Positions 43,299 to 51,318 of a DNA stretch of 64,000 nt are shown here, in pieces. The notes under the pieces were generated by a model that was not told where the DNA came from, made no database searches, and saw only the letters and a program-made list of their open reading frames with translations. The translations under genes and the position numbers were made by a program. Position 1 is the stretch's first letter. Every line of letters begins with the position of its first letter. Origin of the DNA: Hahnella aquatica (GTDB lineage Bacteria; Pseudomonadota; Gammaproteobacteria; Burkholderiales; Burkholderiaceae_A); contig OZ239144.1 of NCBI GenBank assembly GCA_965194505.1, positions 1,736,001 to 1,800,000 of the forward strand, written 5' to 3'.

Positions 43299-43522
43299 GG
43301 TTTGCTCCTACAAAAGCCTCGCAGGCCAATGGCCCTTGAGGCGGTTGAAACCGGCGACCTTCGAACCTTCCGGCGCGGCCCATAAGGGCCTTGCCTTGTG
43401 TCTTCCGGGACCGCCATCTGCGTTGGGCTCAGTTCAACCTGAAATTAAGCGATGCCCCAACGGTCTTTGACAACCTGTTGGCCCCGCGCAGCACTGCCGC
43501 AAGGCCAACAGCCCAAAGTCTT
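43299..43522 (-). promoter_or_regulatory. rplA-rplJ spacer with L10-type mRNA leader
   Basis: A 224-bp non-coding gap. Stems from 5' to 3' in the transcript: CTGTTGGCC/GGCCAACAG (43475-43511), CGTTGGG/CCCAACG (43421-43462), GGCCC/GGGCC (43377-43390), then a GC-rich stretch before AGGAG. The position, size and structure fit an L10 leader, the autoregulatory site of rplJL. A covariance search would confirm it. Confidence 0.6.
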
Positions 43523-44230
43523 CTATGCAGCCTGCTGCCCCAGCAGCGACTGCGTTTCCACTCGAATGCCGGGACCCATGGTCGTGGAGACGGCCACCTT
43601 GCGAAGGTAGACGCCCTTGGACGACGAGGGCTTGGCGCGGTTGAGGGCATCAATGAGCGCCACAAGATTGCTCTTTAATGCGCCAACCTCGAACGAGGCC
43701 TGACCGATCGTGCAATGGATGATGCCGGCCTTGTCGGTGCGGTACTGCACCTGGCCTGCCTTGGCATTCTTCACGGCCGTGGCCACATCCGGGGTGACCG
43801 TGCCCACCTTGGGGTTCGGCATGAGCCCGCGGGGGCCAAGGATCTGACCGAGTTGGCCCACCAGGCGCATGGCATCTGGCGAGGCAATCACGATGTCGAA
43901 GTTCATCTGGCCGGCCTTGATCTGCTCGGCGAGGTCTTCCATGCCAACGATGTCGGCACCTGCGGCCTTGGCCTGGTCGGCCTTCTCGCCCTGGGCGAAC
44001 ACGGCCACACGGGCGGTCTTGCCGGTGCCGGCGGGCAGCACCAGGGAGCCCCGCACGAGCTGGTCTGATTTCTTGGCATCGATGCCGAGCTGAACCGCCA
44101 CATCGACGGACTCGGTGAACTTGGCCGTGGCGCAGGATTTGGCCAGGGCCAGGGCCTCATCGGCGGTGTATGTCTTGGTGCGGTCGACCTGGGACCGAAC
44201 CGCTGAAATGCGTTTGGAGAGTTTGGCCAT
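43523..44230 (-). CDS. rplA: 50S ribosomal protein L1
   Basis: 235 aa from ATG 44230 (MAKLSKRISAVRSQVDRTKTY). FTESVDVAVQLGIDAKKSDQ and the conserved GPRGLMPNPKVGTVT. L1 forms the mobile stalk and represses rplKA in E. coli. Two bases separate it from rplK. Confidence 0.98.
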   Translation of the reverse strand: MAKLSKRISAVRSQVDRTKTYTADEALALAKSCATAKFTESVDVAVQLGIDAKKSDQLVRGSLVLPAGTGKTARVAVFAQGEKADQAKAAGADIVGMEDLAEQIKAGQMNFDIVIASPDAMRLVGQLGQILGPRGLMPNPKVGTVTPDVATAVKNAKAGQVQYRTDKAGIIHCTIGQASFEVGALKSNLVALIDALNRAKPSSSKGVYLRKVAVSTTMGPGIRVETQSLLGQQAA

Positions 44231-44232
44231 GA

Positions 44233-44664
44233 TTAGAGTCCCTCTACCGTGATGCCCATGCTGCGGGCGCTTCCAGCGATGGTCTTGACCGCCGCATCGA
44301 GGTCGGCGGCCGTGAGATCGGGCTGCTTGGTTTTTGCGATGTCTTCGCACTGGGCGCGGGTGATCGAGCCGACCTTGTCGGTGTGGGGCTTGGCAGAGCC
44401 CTTGTCGATCTTTGCGGCCTTCTTAATGAGGATGGACGCCGGTGGCGTCTTCATCACGAAGGTGAATGTCTTGTCTGCGAAGGCTGTGATCACGCATGGA
44501 ATGGGGAGGCCCGGCTCCATGCCTTGGGTCTGGGCATTGAATGCCTTGCAGAACTCCATGATGTTCAGACCGCGCTGGCCCAGGGCTGGGCCAATGGGTG
44601 GCGACGGATTCGCCTTGCCTGCAGGAACCTGCAGCTTGATGTAACCAATGATCTTCTTTGCCAT
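44233..44664 (-). CDS. rplK: 50S ribosomal protein L11
   Basis: 143 aa, MAKKIIGYIKLQVPAGKANPSPPIGPALGQRGLNIMEFCKAFN; the Pro-rich N domain is the thiostrepton/RelA-sensing region. It follows a terminator-like hairpin after nusG. Confidence 0.98.
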   Translation of the reverse strand: MAKKIIGYIKLQVPAGKANPSPPIGPALGQRGLNIMEFCKAFNAQTQGMEPGLPIPCVITAFADKTFTFVMKTPPASILIKKAAKIDKGSAKPHTDKVGSITRAQCEDIAKTKQPDLTAADLDAAVKTIAGSARSMGITVEGL

Positions 44665-44719
44665 GACGGCTCCTATTGCGAGTACATGCGCGGGGCCCTA
44701 CTTCTCAGCCCTGCTCCTC

Positions 44720-44745
44720 AAAAACCGGCCGATGCTTCCGGCCGG
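44720..44745 (-). terminator. Intrinsic terminator/attenuator between nusG and rplK
   Basis: In transcript orientation CCGGCC, a 9-nt loop, GGCCGG, then TTTTT. It meets the basic intrinsic-terminator pattern and lies 8 nt after the nusG stop, suggesting that rplKAJL has its own promoter or partial read-through, as in E. coli. Confidence 0.6.
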
Positions 44746-44752
44746 GCCACTG

Positions 44753-45286
44753 CTAGAGTTTCTCGACCTGACCAAACTCCAGTTCCACTGGTGTCGAACG
44801 ACCGAAGATCGTGACCGACACCCGCAGACGATTCTTTTCGTAGTTCACTTCCTCGACGTTGCCGTTGAAGTCGGTGAACGGGCCTTCCTTGACGCGGACC
44901 ACCTCGCCCACCTCGAAGAGCACCTTGGGCCGAGGCTTCTCAACCCCCTCTTGCATCTGGGCCATGATCTTGTCGACCTCGGCCTGTGAGATGGGGGTGG
45001 GCTTGCTTGCGGTGCCACCCACAAAGCCGGTGACCTTGTTGGTGTTCTTCACCAAATGCCAGGTCTGCTCATTCATGTCCATTTCCACCAGCACGTAGCC
45101 TGGAAAGAAACGACGCTCCGAGAGGGCCTTCTGGCCGCCACGAATCTCGACCACCTCTTCGGTGGGCACCAGAATCTGGCCGAATTGATCCTGCATGCCT
45201 GCACGGTCAATTCTTTCTTGGATGGCTCGGGCCACGCTCTTCTCCATGCCTGAAAAGGCATGTACGACGTACCAACGTTTGGTCAT
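44753..45286 (-). CDS. nusG: Transcription termination/antitermination factor NusG
   Basis: 177 aa from ATG 45286 (MTKRWYVVHAFSGMEKSVARAIQERI); ATG 45298 would add MEVT. The NGN domain and C-terminal KOW (FEVGEVVRVKEGPFTDFNGNVEEVN) are intact. It links RNA polymerase to Rho or S10. Two bases after secE. Confidence 0.97.
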   Translation of the reverse strand: MTKRWYVVHAFSGMEKSVARAIQERIDRAGMQDQFGQILVPTEEVVEIRGGQKALSERRFFPGYVLVEMDMNEQTWHLVKNTNKVTGFVGGTASKPTPISQAEVDKIMAQMQEGVEKPRPKVLFEVGEVVRVKEGPFTDFNGNVEEVNYEKNRLRVSVTIFGRSTPVELEFGQVEKL

Positions 45287-45288
45287 GG

Positions 45289-45669
45289 TCACTTCCATCC
45301 CAACAACAAATCGTAGAGCACCCATTCCAGCGACTTGTCGGTCAGCCAGAGAAAGAGCGCCATCACAAACACAAATACGAAAACGATGCCGGTGGTCTGG
45401 AGCGTCTCCTTGCGGCTGGGCCAATGAACCCGCCGCGCCTCAGCCTGGGCCTCACGGGCAAAGCCCATGAACACGCGGCCAGACGGGCTGGCCAGGCCAA
45501 GCACCAGTGCCACCACAATGCCCGCCACCATAGAGCCCAGGGCTGCCAGTGCAGAGGAATCACCCTGCGTGTGGTAGCCCACCACCCCTGCAATGAAGGC
45601 AAGCACAGACCCCGCCAACATGAGTTTGTTGGACAGGCTGCTGGTGGAGACGTCGGTGACGGTGCTCAT
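45289..45669 (-). CDS. secE: Preprotein translocase subunit SecE
   Basis: 126 aa with three membrane segments (about 15-35, 42-62, 95-115) and the conserved amphipathic AQAEARRVHWPSRKETLQTT. It clamps SecY (encoded at 18465). Confidence 0.96.
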   Translation of the reverse strand: MSTVTDVSTSSLSNKLMLAGSVLAFIAGVVGYHTQGDSSALAALGSMVAGIVVALVLGLASPSGRVFMGFAREAQAEARRVHWPSRKETLQTTGIVFVFVFVMALFLWLTDKSLEWVLYDLLLGWK

Positions 45670-45697
45670 GGCGCGAGGTTGTCTGGGATCGGAGGGT

Positions 45698-45773
45698 TGG
45701 CAGGGGCAGAGGGAATCGAACCCCCAACCTTCGGTTTTGGAGACCGACGCTCTGCCAGTTGAGCTATGCCCCT
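45698..45773 (-). tRNA. tRNA-Trp (anticodon CCA)
   Basis: 76 nt on the minus strand, AGGGGCATAGCTCAACTGGC start, anticodon loop CTCCAAA, T-arm GGTTCGATTCC, 3' CCA encoded. The acceptor stem AGGGGCA/TGCCCCT pairs fully. Located between tuf and secE, as in many betaproteobacteria. Confidence 0.97.
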
Positions 45774-45800
45774 AGGCTCCGATAGACCAGACAAATCCTT

Positions 45801-46991
<1,191 letters not shown>

Positions 46992-47040
46992 CTCTGACTC
47001 CTAGTCATTAACTGGTTGTTGAACATCAACTCATAAACTG

Positions 47041-47115
<75 letters not shown>

Positions 47116-47139
47116 CAAACCTACAAAAACAGCAAATCT

Positions 47140-47213
47140 TGGAGCGGGTGAAGGGAATCGAACCCTCGTCGTAAGCTTGGAAGGCTTCTGCTCTACCATT
47201 GAGCTACACCCGC
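47140..47213 (-). tRNA. tRNA-Gly (anticodon TCC)
   Basis: 74 nt, 5' GCGGGTGTAGCTCAATGGTA, anticodon loop CTTCCAA, acceptor GCGGGTG/CACCCGC, 3' CCA encoded. Middle tRNA of the Tyr-Gly-Thr-tuf unit. Confidence 0.97.
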
Positions 47214-47222
47214 ACGCCCCAA

Positions 47223-47308
47223 TGGTGGAGGAGGTTGGATTCGAACCAACGTAGGCGTGCGCCAACAGATTTACAGTCTGCCCCCTTTAGCCACTCGGGC
47301 ACCCCTCC
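47223..47308 (-). tRNA. tRNA-Tyr (anticodon GTA)
   Basis: 86 nt with a long variable arm (class II), 5' GGAGGGGTGCCCGAGTGGCT, anticodon loop CTGTAAA, 3' CCA encoded. First gene after the strong promoter at 47323-47351. Confidence 0.97.
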
Positions 47309-47322
47309 ACGACGAACCCGTA

Positions 47323-47351
47323 ACTATCCATCTTTCAGGTGAGACTGTCAA
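47323..47351 (-). promoter_or_regulatory. Strong sigma70 promoter of the tRNA-Tyr-Gly-Thr-tuf operon
   Basis: Minus strand TTGACA (47346-47351, perfect -35), 17-bp spacer, GATAGT (47323-47328). The GC-rich ACGGG follows the -10, like the discriminator of stringently controlled stable-RNA promoters. The predicted start is about 7-9 nt before tRNA-Tyr. Confidence 0.75.
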
Positions 47352-47364
47352 ATAAGGCCTGGGG

Positions 47365-48351
47365 CTAGAAGACGCTCCGGATGGCCAGAAAATCAAGGGC
47401 CCGGCCGCCGGGCTCGCTGTACAAAATGCGCACTGGGAAGTGGCGGTCGGCCGGGTCCAGCCAGAGGTCAATTTGACCCATTCGCCGGGTCTGAAAAGGA
47501 TCGCTCGTCACCCGAAGTGCGGTCACCAGAATGCCCCCGGGCAGCACCAAGTCCTCCGGGTCGCCCACCTGAAAGGCCACGGTGCGAAGTTCTTTGTGGG
47601 TGGCCAAGGGAATCTCGAATCGTTGGCCGGGCTCAAGCCCTCTGGGTTGCGACTCGCCAATCCAGGCCAGTTGAAAGGCCACGCTCAGGCGGTCTTGCAG
47701 GCCTTGCGGCGCAGGGATCACCGGCGCATCGGCGGCCAATTGCGCGGTGTTCGCGGTCGGGTCGAATCGGCTCTCGGCGGGCGGGCGGCGGGGCGTGTTC
47801 TGTTTGAACCGGGTGGGCACCAGGCCATCGGGCCCGAGTCGGCCCGCGCTCATGAGTTCCACCGGCTCGGACACAAAGACAGACAGCCAGCCAATCGCCT
47901 TGGCTGTGAGCGTGAGTGTGTACTCGCCTGGGTTCGGATATTCCAGGCGAATTTCGCCCCGACCGAGGGGTTGGCCATCGAGTGCGTGCACACCCCAATA
48001 GGCCTCCACGGCCAGCACACCCGGCTTGGGCATCTCGGCAGCCCGTGGCCTGGGGATCGGTGACGATTCGGTGGTCGATGGGGCTGGATCGGGCTGCGGT
48101 GGGCTTGGCCCGATGGGGCTGGACTCGGCCGCAGGCGGCGAAAAGGGAGGCACGGCCTTGGTCTGCGGCGAGGGCTGCACCGGTGGCGGCGGCAAGACCC
48201 ACGACACCTCCACGGGCGAGGGCTCTTGGCTGGGCAGCAGACGAATCCAGCCCACCAAGGTGTCTGAAAGCCATGCCAGCACGAGCACATGCAGCAGCAG
48301 CACCGCCGCCAGGCTGGTCCAGAAAATACGCGTCGTTCTCACGAATTTCAC
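47365..48351 (-). CDS. DUF3108 envelope protein
   Basis: 328 aa. N-terminal membrane anchor (about residues 11-30, WTSLAAVLLLHVLVLAWL), a Pro/Ser-rich linker (about 45-108), then the DUF3108 beta domain with GEIRLEYPNPGEYTLTLTAKAIGW, LVPTRFKQNTP and LWLDPADRHFPVRILY. Function unknown; the domain is presumed periplasmic. Divergent from the phasin-like gene with 14 bp between starts. Confidence 0.85.
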   Translation of the reverse strand: MKFVRTTRIFWTSLAAVLLLHVLVLAWLSDTLVGWIRLLPSQEPSPVEVSWVLPPPPVQPSPQTKAVPPFSPPAAESSPIGPSPPQPDPAPSTTESSPIPRPRAAEMPKPGVLAVEAYWGVHALDGQPLGRGEIRLEYPNPGEYTLTLTAKAIGWLSVFVSEPVELMSAGRLGPDGLVPTRFKQNTPRRPPAESRFDPTANTAQLAADAPVIPAPQGLQDRLSVAFQLAWIGESQPRGLEPGQRFEIPLATHKELRTVAFQVGDPEDLVLPGGILVTALRVTSDPFQTRRMGQIDLWLDPADRHFPVRILYSEPGGRALDFLAIRSVF

Positions 48352-48365
48352 CTTACACTCGTTGC

Positions 48366-48893
48366 ATGCAAAACCCGAGTGATCCCTTTGCCTTCCTGAG
48401 CGCTTGGCCCGGATTTTCCTCGGGTGGCCTGGGCCAGATGCCCTCAGCGGCCATGCCCACCATGGACATCGACGAGCTCGACAAGCGCATCGCGGACCTG
48501 AAGGCCGTGGATCAATGGCTCAGCCTGAACCTGCAACTTCTGAAAACAACCATCCAGGGCATGGAGGTGCAGCGGGGCACCCTGGCCCAGTTAAAGGCCA
48601 TGCAGTCGTCCATGCAGGGCCCGGCCGAGGATGCTGGCCACCAGGCCGGCGCCCTGTGGGCCAACTTACAGAGTCAGTTCAATCAGATGGTGGCTGCAGC
48701 CCAGGCCGGCGCGGGCAACGATTCCAAGGCCAACACCACCGCGGCCAAGCCCGCGAAAGCAACAAAGAACGGCGCAGGCAAGACCAGCTCGGGCGAGCCC
48801 AGCCGGGCCAAGAAAGCGTCGTCTAGTCGCGCGAGCGGTTCCGCCAAGACCCCACGGCCTCGGTCAGGTCCGACAGGTTCGTCACCACCTTGA
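48366..48893 (+). CDS. PhaM-like polyhydroxybutyrate granule/nucleoid-associated protein
   Basis: 175 aa. N-terminal PFAFLSAWPGF, the conserved helix MDIDELDKRIADLKAVDQWLSLNLQLLKTTIQGMEVQR, and a histone-like Lys/Ala/Ser-rich tail from about residue 120. In Cupriavidus necator PhaM activates the PHB synthase and tethers granules to DNA. Its last 71 nt overlap the convergent regulator gene, so the tail's composition is constrained by two frames. Confidence 0.8.
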   Translation: MQNPSDPFAFLSAWPGFSSGGLGQMPSAAMPTMDIDELDKRIADLKAVDQWLSLNLQLLKTTIQGMEVQRGTLAQLKAMQSSMQGPAEDAGHQAGALWANLQSQFNQMVAAAQAGAGNDSKANTTAAKPAKATKNGAGKTSSGEPSRAKKASSSRASGSAKTPRPRSGPTGSSPP

Positions 48894-49752
48894 CGCCATC
48901 GGGGATGCGCCGCTGACGCAGGGCCTGCGAGCGGCCACCCGCCCAGATGTCGATGCCCAACGGCAGTTTGGTTCTCAGTTCGGTGAGGCCTTGAATCACC
49001 ATGGTGGGATTGGCCACAGACGAGAATGACAAGGCCACCACGTCAATCTCTTGGGCCTTGGCCGCCAGGGCGATGTCCCAAATCGGGGTCTGCACGCCAA
49101 GCGACACACATCGGCAGCCTTCGAGTGCGAGCAGTGCCTCGACCATCAGAATGCCCATGCCGTGAGACTCGCCTGGGAAGGTGGTGAGCAGCACCTTGGG
49201 CTGGGAGGCCGGGTGCGGGATGGTGCTGATGGCACTGCGCAGCACCACTTGCATGCTTTCGGTAAAGAGGTGTTCTTCGTAGATCTCGAGTTGGCCTCGC
49301 GCCCAGGCATCGCCGACTTGGTCGATCAGGGGTGCCACCACCTCGGTCACAAATCGGGCCAGACCATGGCGCAGCACGCGCTGGCCAAGTTGGCGGCGCA
49401 ACTCTTCCACGTGGTGCGCACGCACGAGTTGCATGAAGAGGTCGAGGTCAGCCATCTGATCTTGCGTGGGCGGCGGAAAGCCCGACGGGATCTGTTCAGA
49501 GAGGCTTCGCAGCACGTCATCTGAAAGGCCTATGATCTTGCCTGGCCGATGGCCTGCATCGAGCAGCCGACGCAGCAGCCGAAGTCGGTCGACTTGATCA
49601 AGTGTGTAGATCCGCTCACCAAACGGATCGCGTTGTGGAATTGGAAAGCCGTACCGACGTTCCCAAACGCGCAGGGTGTCTTTGGAAAGCCCCGTGTCGC
49701 GCTCGACTGCCGCAATGCTCAAATAAATCGGTGACTGGACGGCTTGGTCCAT
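48823..49752 (-). CDS. MerR-family regulator with cobalamin-binding domain (CarH/LitR-type)
   Basis: 309 aa from ATG 49752. The MerR HTH is residues 11-75 (LSIAAVERDTGLSKDTLRVWERRYGFP). The cobalamin domain has W150...E160-H161 (WARGQLEIYEEH) and the base-off motif E195-S-H197-G-M-G200, matching Trp131, Glu141, His142 and lower ligand His177 of Thermus CarH. The position of CarH His132, the light-state upper ligand, is Ala151. The family represses in the dark with adenosylcobalamin and is released by light. It is divergent from the stress/lipid operon, with a palindrome between them, so it is the likely regulator. Only its first 30 or so residues could be extended upstream, without support. 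Confidence 0.9.
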   Translation of the reverse strand: MDQAVQSPIYLSIAAVERDTGLSKDTLRVWERRYGFPIPQRDPFGERIYTLDQVDRLRLLRRLLDAGHRPGKIIGLSDDVLRSLSEQIPSGFPPPTQDQMADLDLFMQLVRAHHVEELRRQLGQRVLRHGLARFVTEVVAPLIDQVGDAWARGQLEIYEEHLFTESMQVVLRSAISTIPHPASQPKVLLTTFPGESHGMGILMVEALLALEGCRCVSLGVQTPIWDIALAAKAQEIDVVALSFSSVANPTMVIQGLTELRTKLPLGIDIWAGGRSQALRQRRIPDGVKVVTNLSDLTEAVGSWRNRSRD

Positions 49753-49774
49753 GTTGTTGCCCCCGAAAAACCTT

Positions 49775-49791
49775 ACTTGTCGTAGACAAGT
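49775..49791. promoter_or_regulatory. Candidate operator of the cobalamin regulator
   Basis: Perfect palindrome ACTTGTC-GTA-GACAAGT. It ends 2 bp before the -35 of the rightward promoter and 22 bp upstream of the regulator ATG, so a bound dimer or tetramer could block both. I found no second copy in the window. Confidence 0.6.
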
Positions 49792-49793
49792 GT

Positions 49794-49823
49794 TTGACTT
49801 AATACTTCCCCCGCCCATAGTAT
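49794..49823 (+). promoter_or_regulatory. Candidate promoter of the gpx-folE2-lipid operon
   Basis: TTGACT (49794-49799), 18-bp spacer, TAGTAT (49818-49823); a CATAGT at a 16-bp spacer is an alternative -10. A C-rich spacer is notable. Located 34 bp before the gpx start and abutting the palindrome. Confidence 0.5.
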
Positions 49824-49857
49824 AGGGCTTCACTTTTGGCTTGGCTAGGACAATTTT

Positions 49858-50505
49858 TTGCGAACATCCGTCAATCGATCCGGGGCATCCTTTGCAGCAT
49901 TTCACCGTCGCCCGGCCCACATGCAAGTGTTGGCGGCCGGCTTGGTGCTGGCTGGGCTTGTGCTTGCGCAGTCGGCCTGGGCGGCCTGCGCGCCGCTCCT
50001 TAACAAGACCTTCCCGCGCCTACAAGACGACGCGCCCCAGAACCTCTGCCAGTATCAAGGGCAGGTGCTGTTGGTGGTGAATACGGCAAGCTACTGCGGG
50101 TTTACCCAGCAGTACGAGGGGCTCGAGGCCTTGCAACGCCAGTACGGTGCAAAAGGATTTACGGTGCTCGGATTCCCATCGAACGACTTCGGCAATCAAG
50201 AGCCAGGCACCAACCAGCAGATCGCCGAGTTCTGCACCAACACCTTCTCGGTGAAATTTCCAATGTTTGCCAAGACCAGCGTGAAGGGTCCGTCCGCCAA
50301 CCCTTTGTTCAAGGAGTTGACCCGACAGTCGGATGCGCCGGGCTGGAACTTCCACAAATATCTAATAGACAAAGAGGGCCGTCTGGTTCGCAGCTATGCA
50401 AGCCAAGTCGCCCCAAACAGCCAACGACTCAAGTCCGATATCGAGGGCCTGATCGCAAAGGCACCCACCCCCTCCACCGCTGCCACGCGAAAGGCGACCC
50501 CATGA
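49858..50505 (+). CDS. Exported glutathione peroxidase family protein
   Basis: 215 aa from TTG 49858, chosen for AGGA seven bases upstream; ATG 49921 is an alternative without a ribosome site. Signal peptide with core VLAAGLVLAGLVLAQSAWA. Peroxidase core: Cys80 in NTASYCGFTQQYEGL, Gln in GFPSNDFGNQEPG, Trp in WNFHKYLID. It reduces hydroperoxides, including lipid ones, probably in the periplasm with a thioredoxin-like donor. First gene of the operon; overlaps folE2 by ATGA. Confidence 0.9.
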   Translation: MRTSVNRSGASFAAFHRRPAHMQVLAAGLVLAGLVLAQSAWAACAPLLNKTFPRLQDDAPQNLCQYQGQVLLVVNTASYCGFTQQYEGLEALQRQYGAKGFTVLGFPSNDFGNQEPGTNQQIAEFCTNTFSVKFPMFAKTSVKGPSANPLFKELTRQSDAPGWNFHKYLIDKEGRLVRSYASQVAPNSQRLKSDIEGLIAKAPTPSTAATRKATP

Positions 50506-51314
50506 ACGCACCCGAAAAATTCCAGTCCTGCAACCTGCCCGATGTGCAGTCTTCCCGGGACACGCGTCGGCTCGCCATTCAGCAGGTGGGCATCAAGGAT
50601 TTCAAGCACCCGGTGATGGTGCAGACGGCCAACGGGCCGCAGCCCTCGGTGGCCACCATTGAAATGACCGTGGCCCTGCCCGCCGAAGAGAAGGGCACGC
50701 ACATGTCGCGGTTCATCGAGGTCTTCCAGAACCATGAAGAGGCACTGGACTTCGCAAGCCTGAACCACTTGATGGATAAGATGCTCGAGCGCCTCGATGC
50801 CCAAGAGGGCGCCATGCACGTGGCCATGCCCTACTTTGTGCGCAAAACAGCACCCGTCTCGGCCGTGGCCTCCATGATGGACTACGAGATCAAGTGGTCA
50901 ACCCAGGTCAAGGCAGGCCAGCGCGTCACCACGCTCACCGTGGTCGTGCCGGTCACAAGCCTGTGCCCCTGCTCCAAGAACATCTCCGACTACGGTGCTC
51001 ACAACCAGCGCTCGCACGTCACCATCGCAGCCGAACTCGGCGCGAGCATGTCGGTCGAATCGCTCATTGGTGTGGCCGAAAAGGCCGCCAGCTGTGAGCT
51101 CTGGGGCCTGCTCAAGCGTCCGGACGAGAAGTACGTCACCGAGCGGGCCTACGACAACCCCAAATTCGTGGAAGACCTCGTAAGGGACGTGGCCATGGCC
51201 TTGGTGGCCGACGACCGCATTGCCGCCTTCACCGTGGAATCCGAAAACTTCGAGTCGATTCACAACCACTCGGCCTACGCCCGCATCGAGCACCGCGCCG
51301 CTGCCCAGGCCTGA
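50502..51314 (+). CDS. folE2: GTP cyclohydrolase I, FolE2 (type IB)
   Basis: 270 aa. T-fold enzyme converting GTP to 7,8-dihydroneopterin triphosphate. The TSLCPCSKNISDYGAHNQRS motif contains the metal/catalytic cysteine; AALRVIEHRAAAQA-type ending (YARIEHRAAAQA). FolE2 works with metals other than zinc. Its place in an oxidative-stress/light operon suggests pterin supply for folate or for a photolyase antenna. No photolyase gene is in the window. Confidence 0.95.
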   Translation: MNAPEKFQSCNLPDVQSSRDTRRLAIQQVGIKDFKHPVMVQTANGPQPSVATIEMTVALPAEEKGTHMSRFIEVFQNHEEALDFASLNHLMDKMLERLDAQEGAMHVAMPYFVRKTAPVSAVASMMDYEIKWSTQVKAGQRVTTLTVVVPVTSLCPCSKNISDYGAHNQRSHVTIAAELGASMSVESLIGVAEKAASCELWGLLKRPDEKYVTERAYDNPKFVEDLVRDVAMALVADDRIAAFTVESENFESIHNHSAYARIEHRAAAQA

Positions 51315-51318
51315 CACC

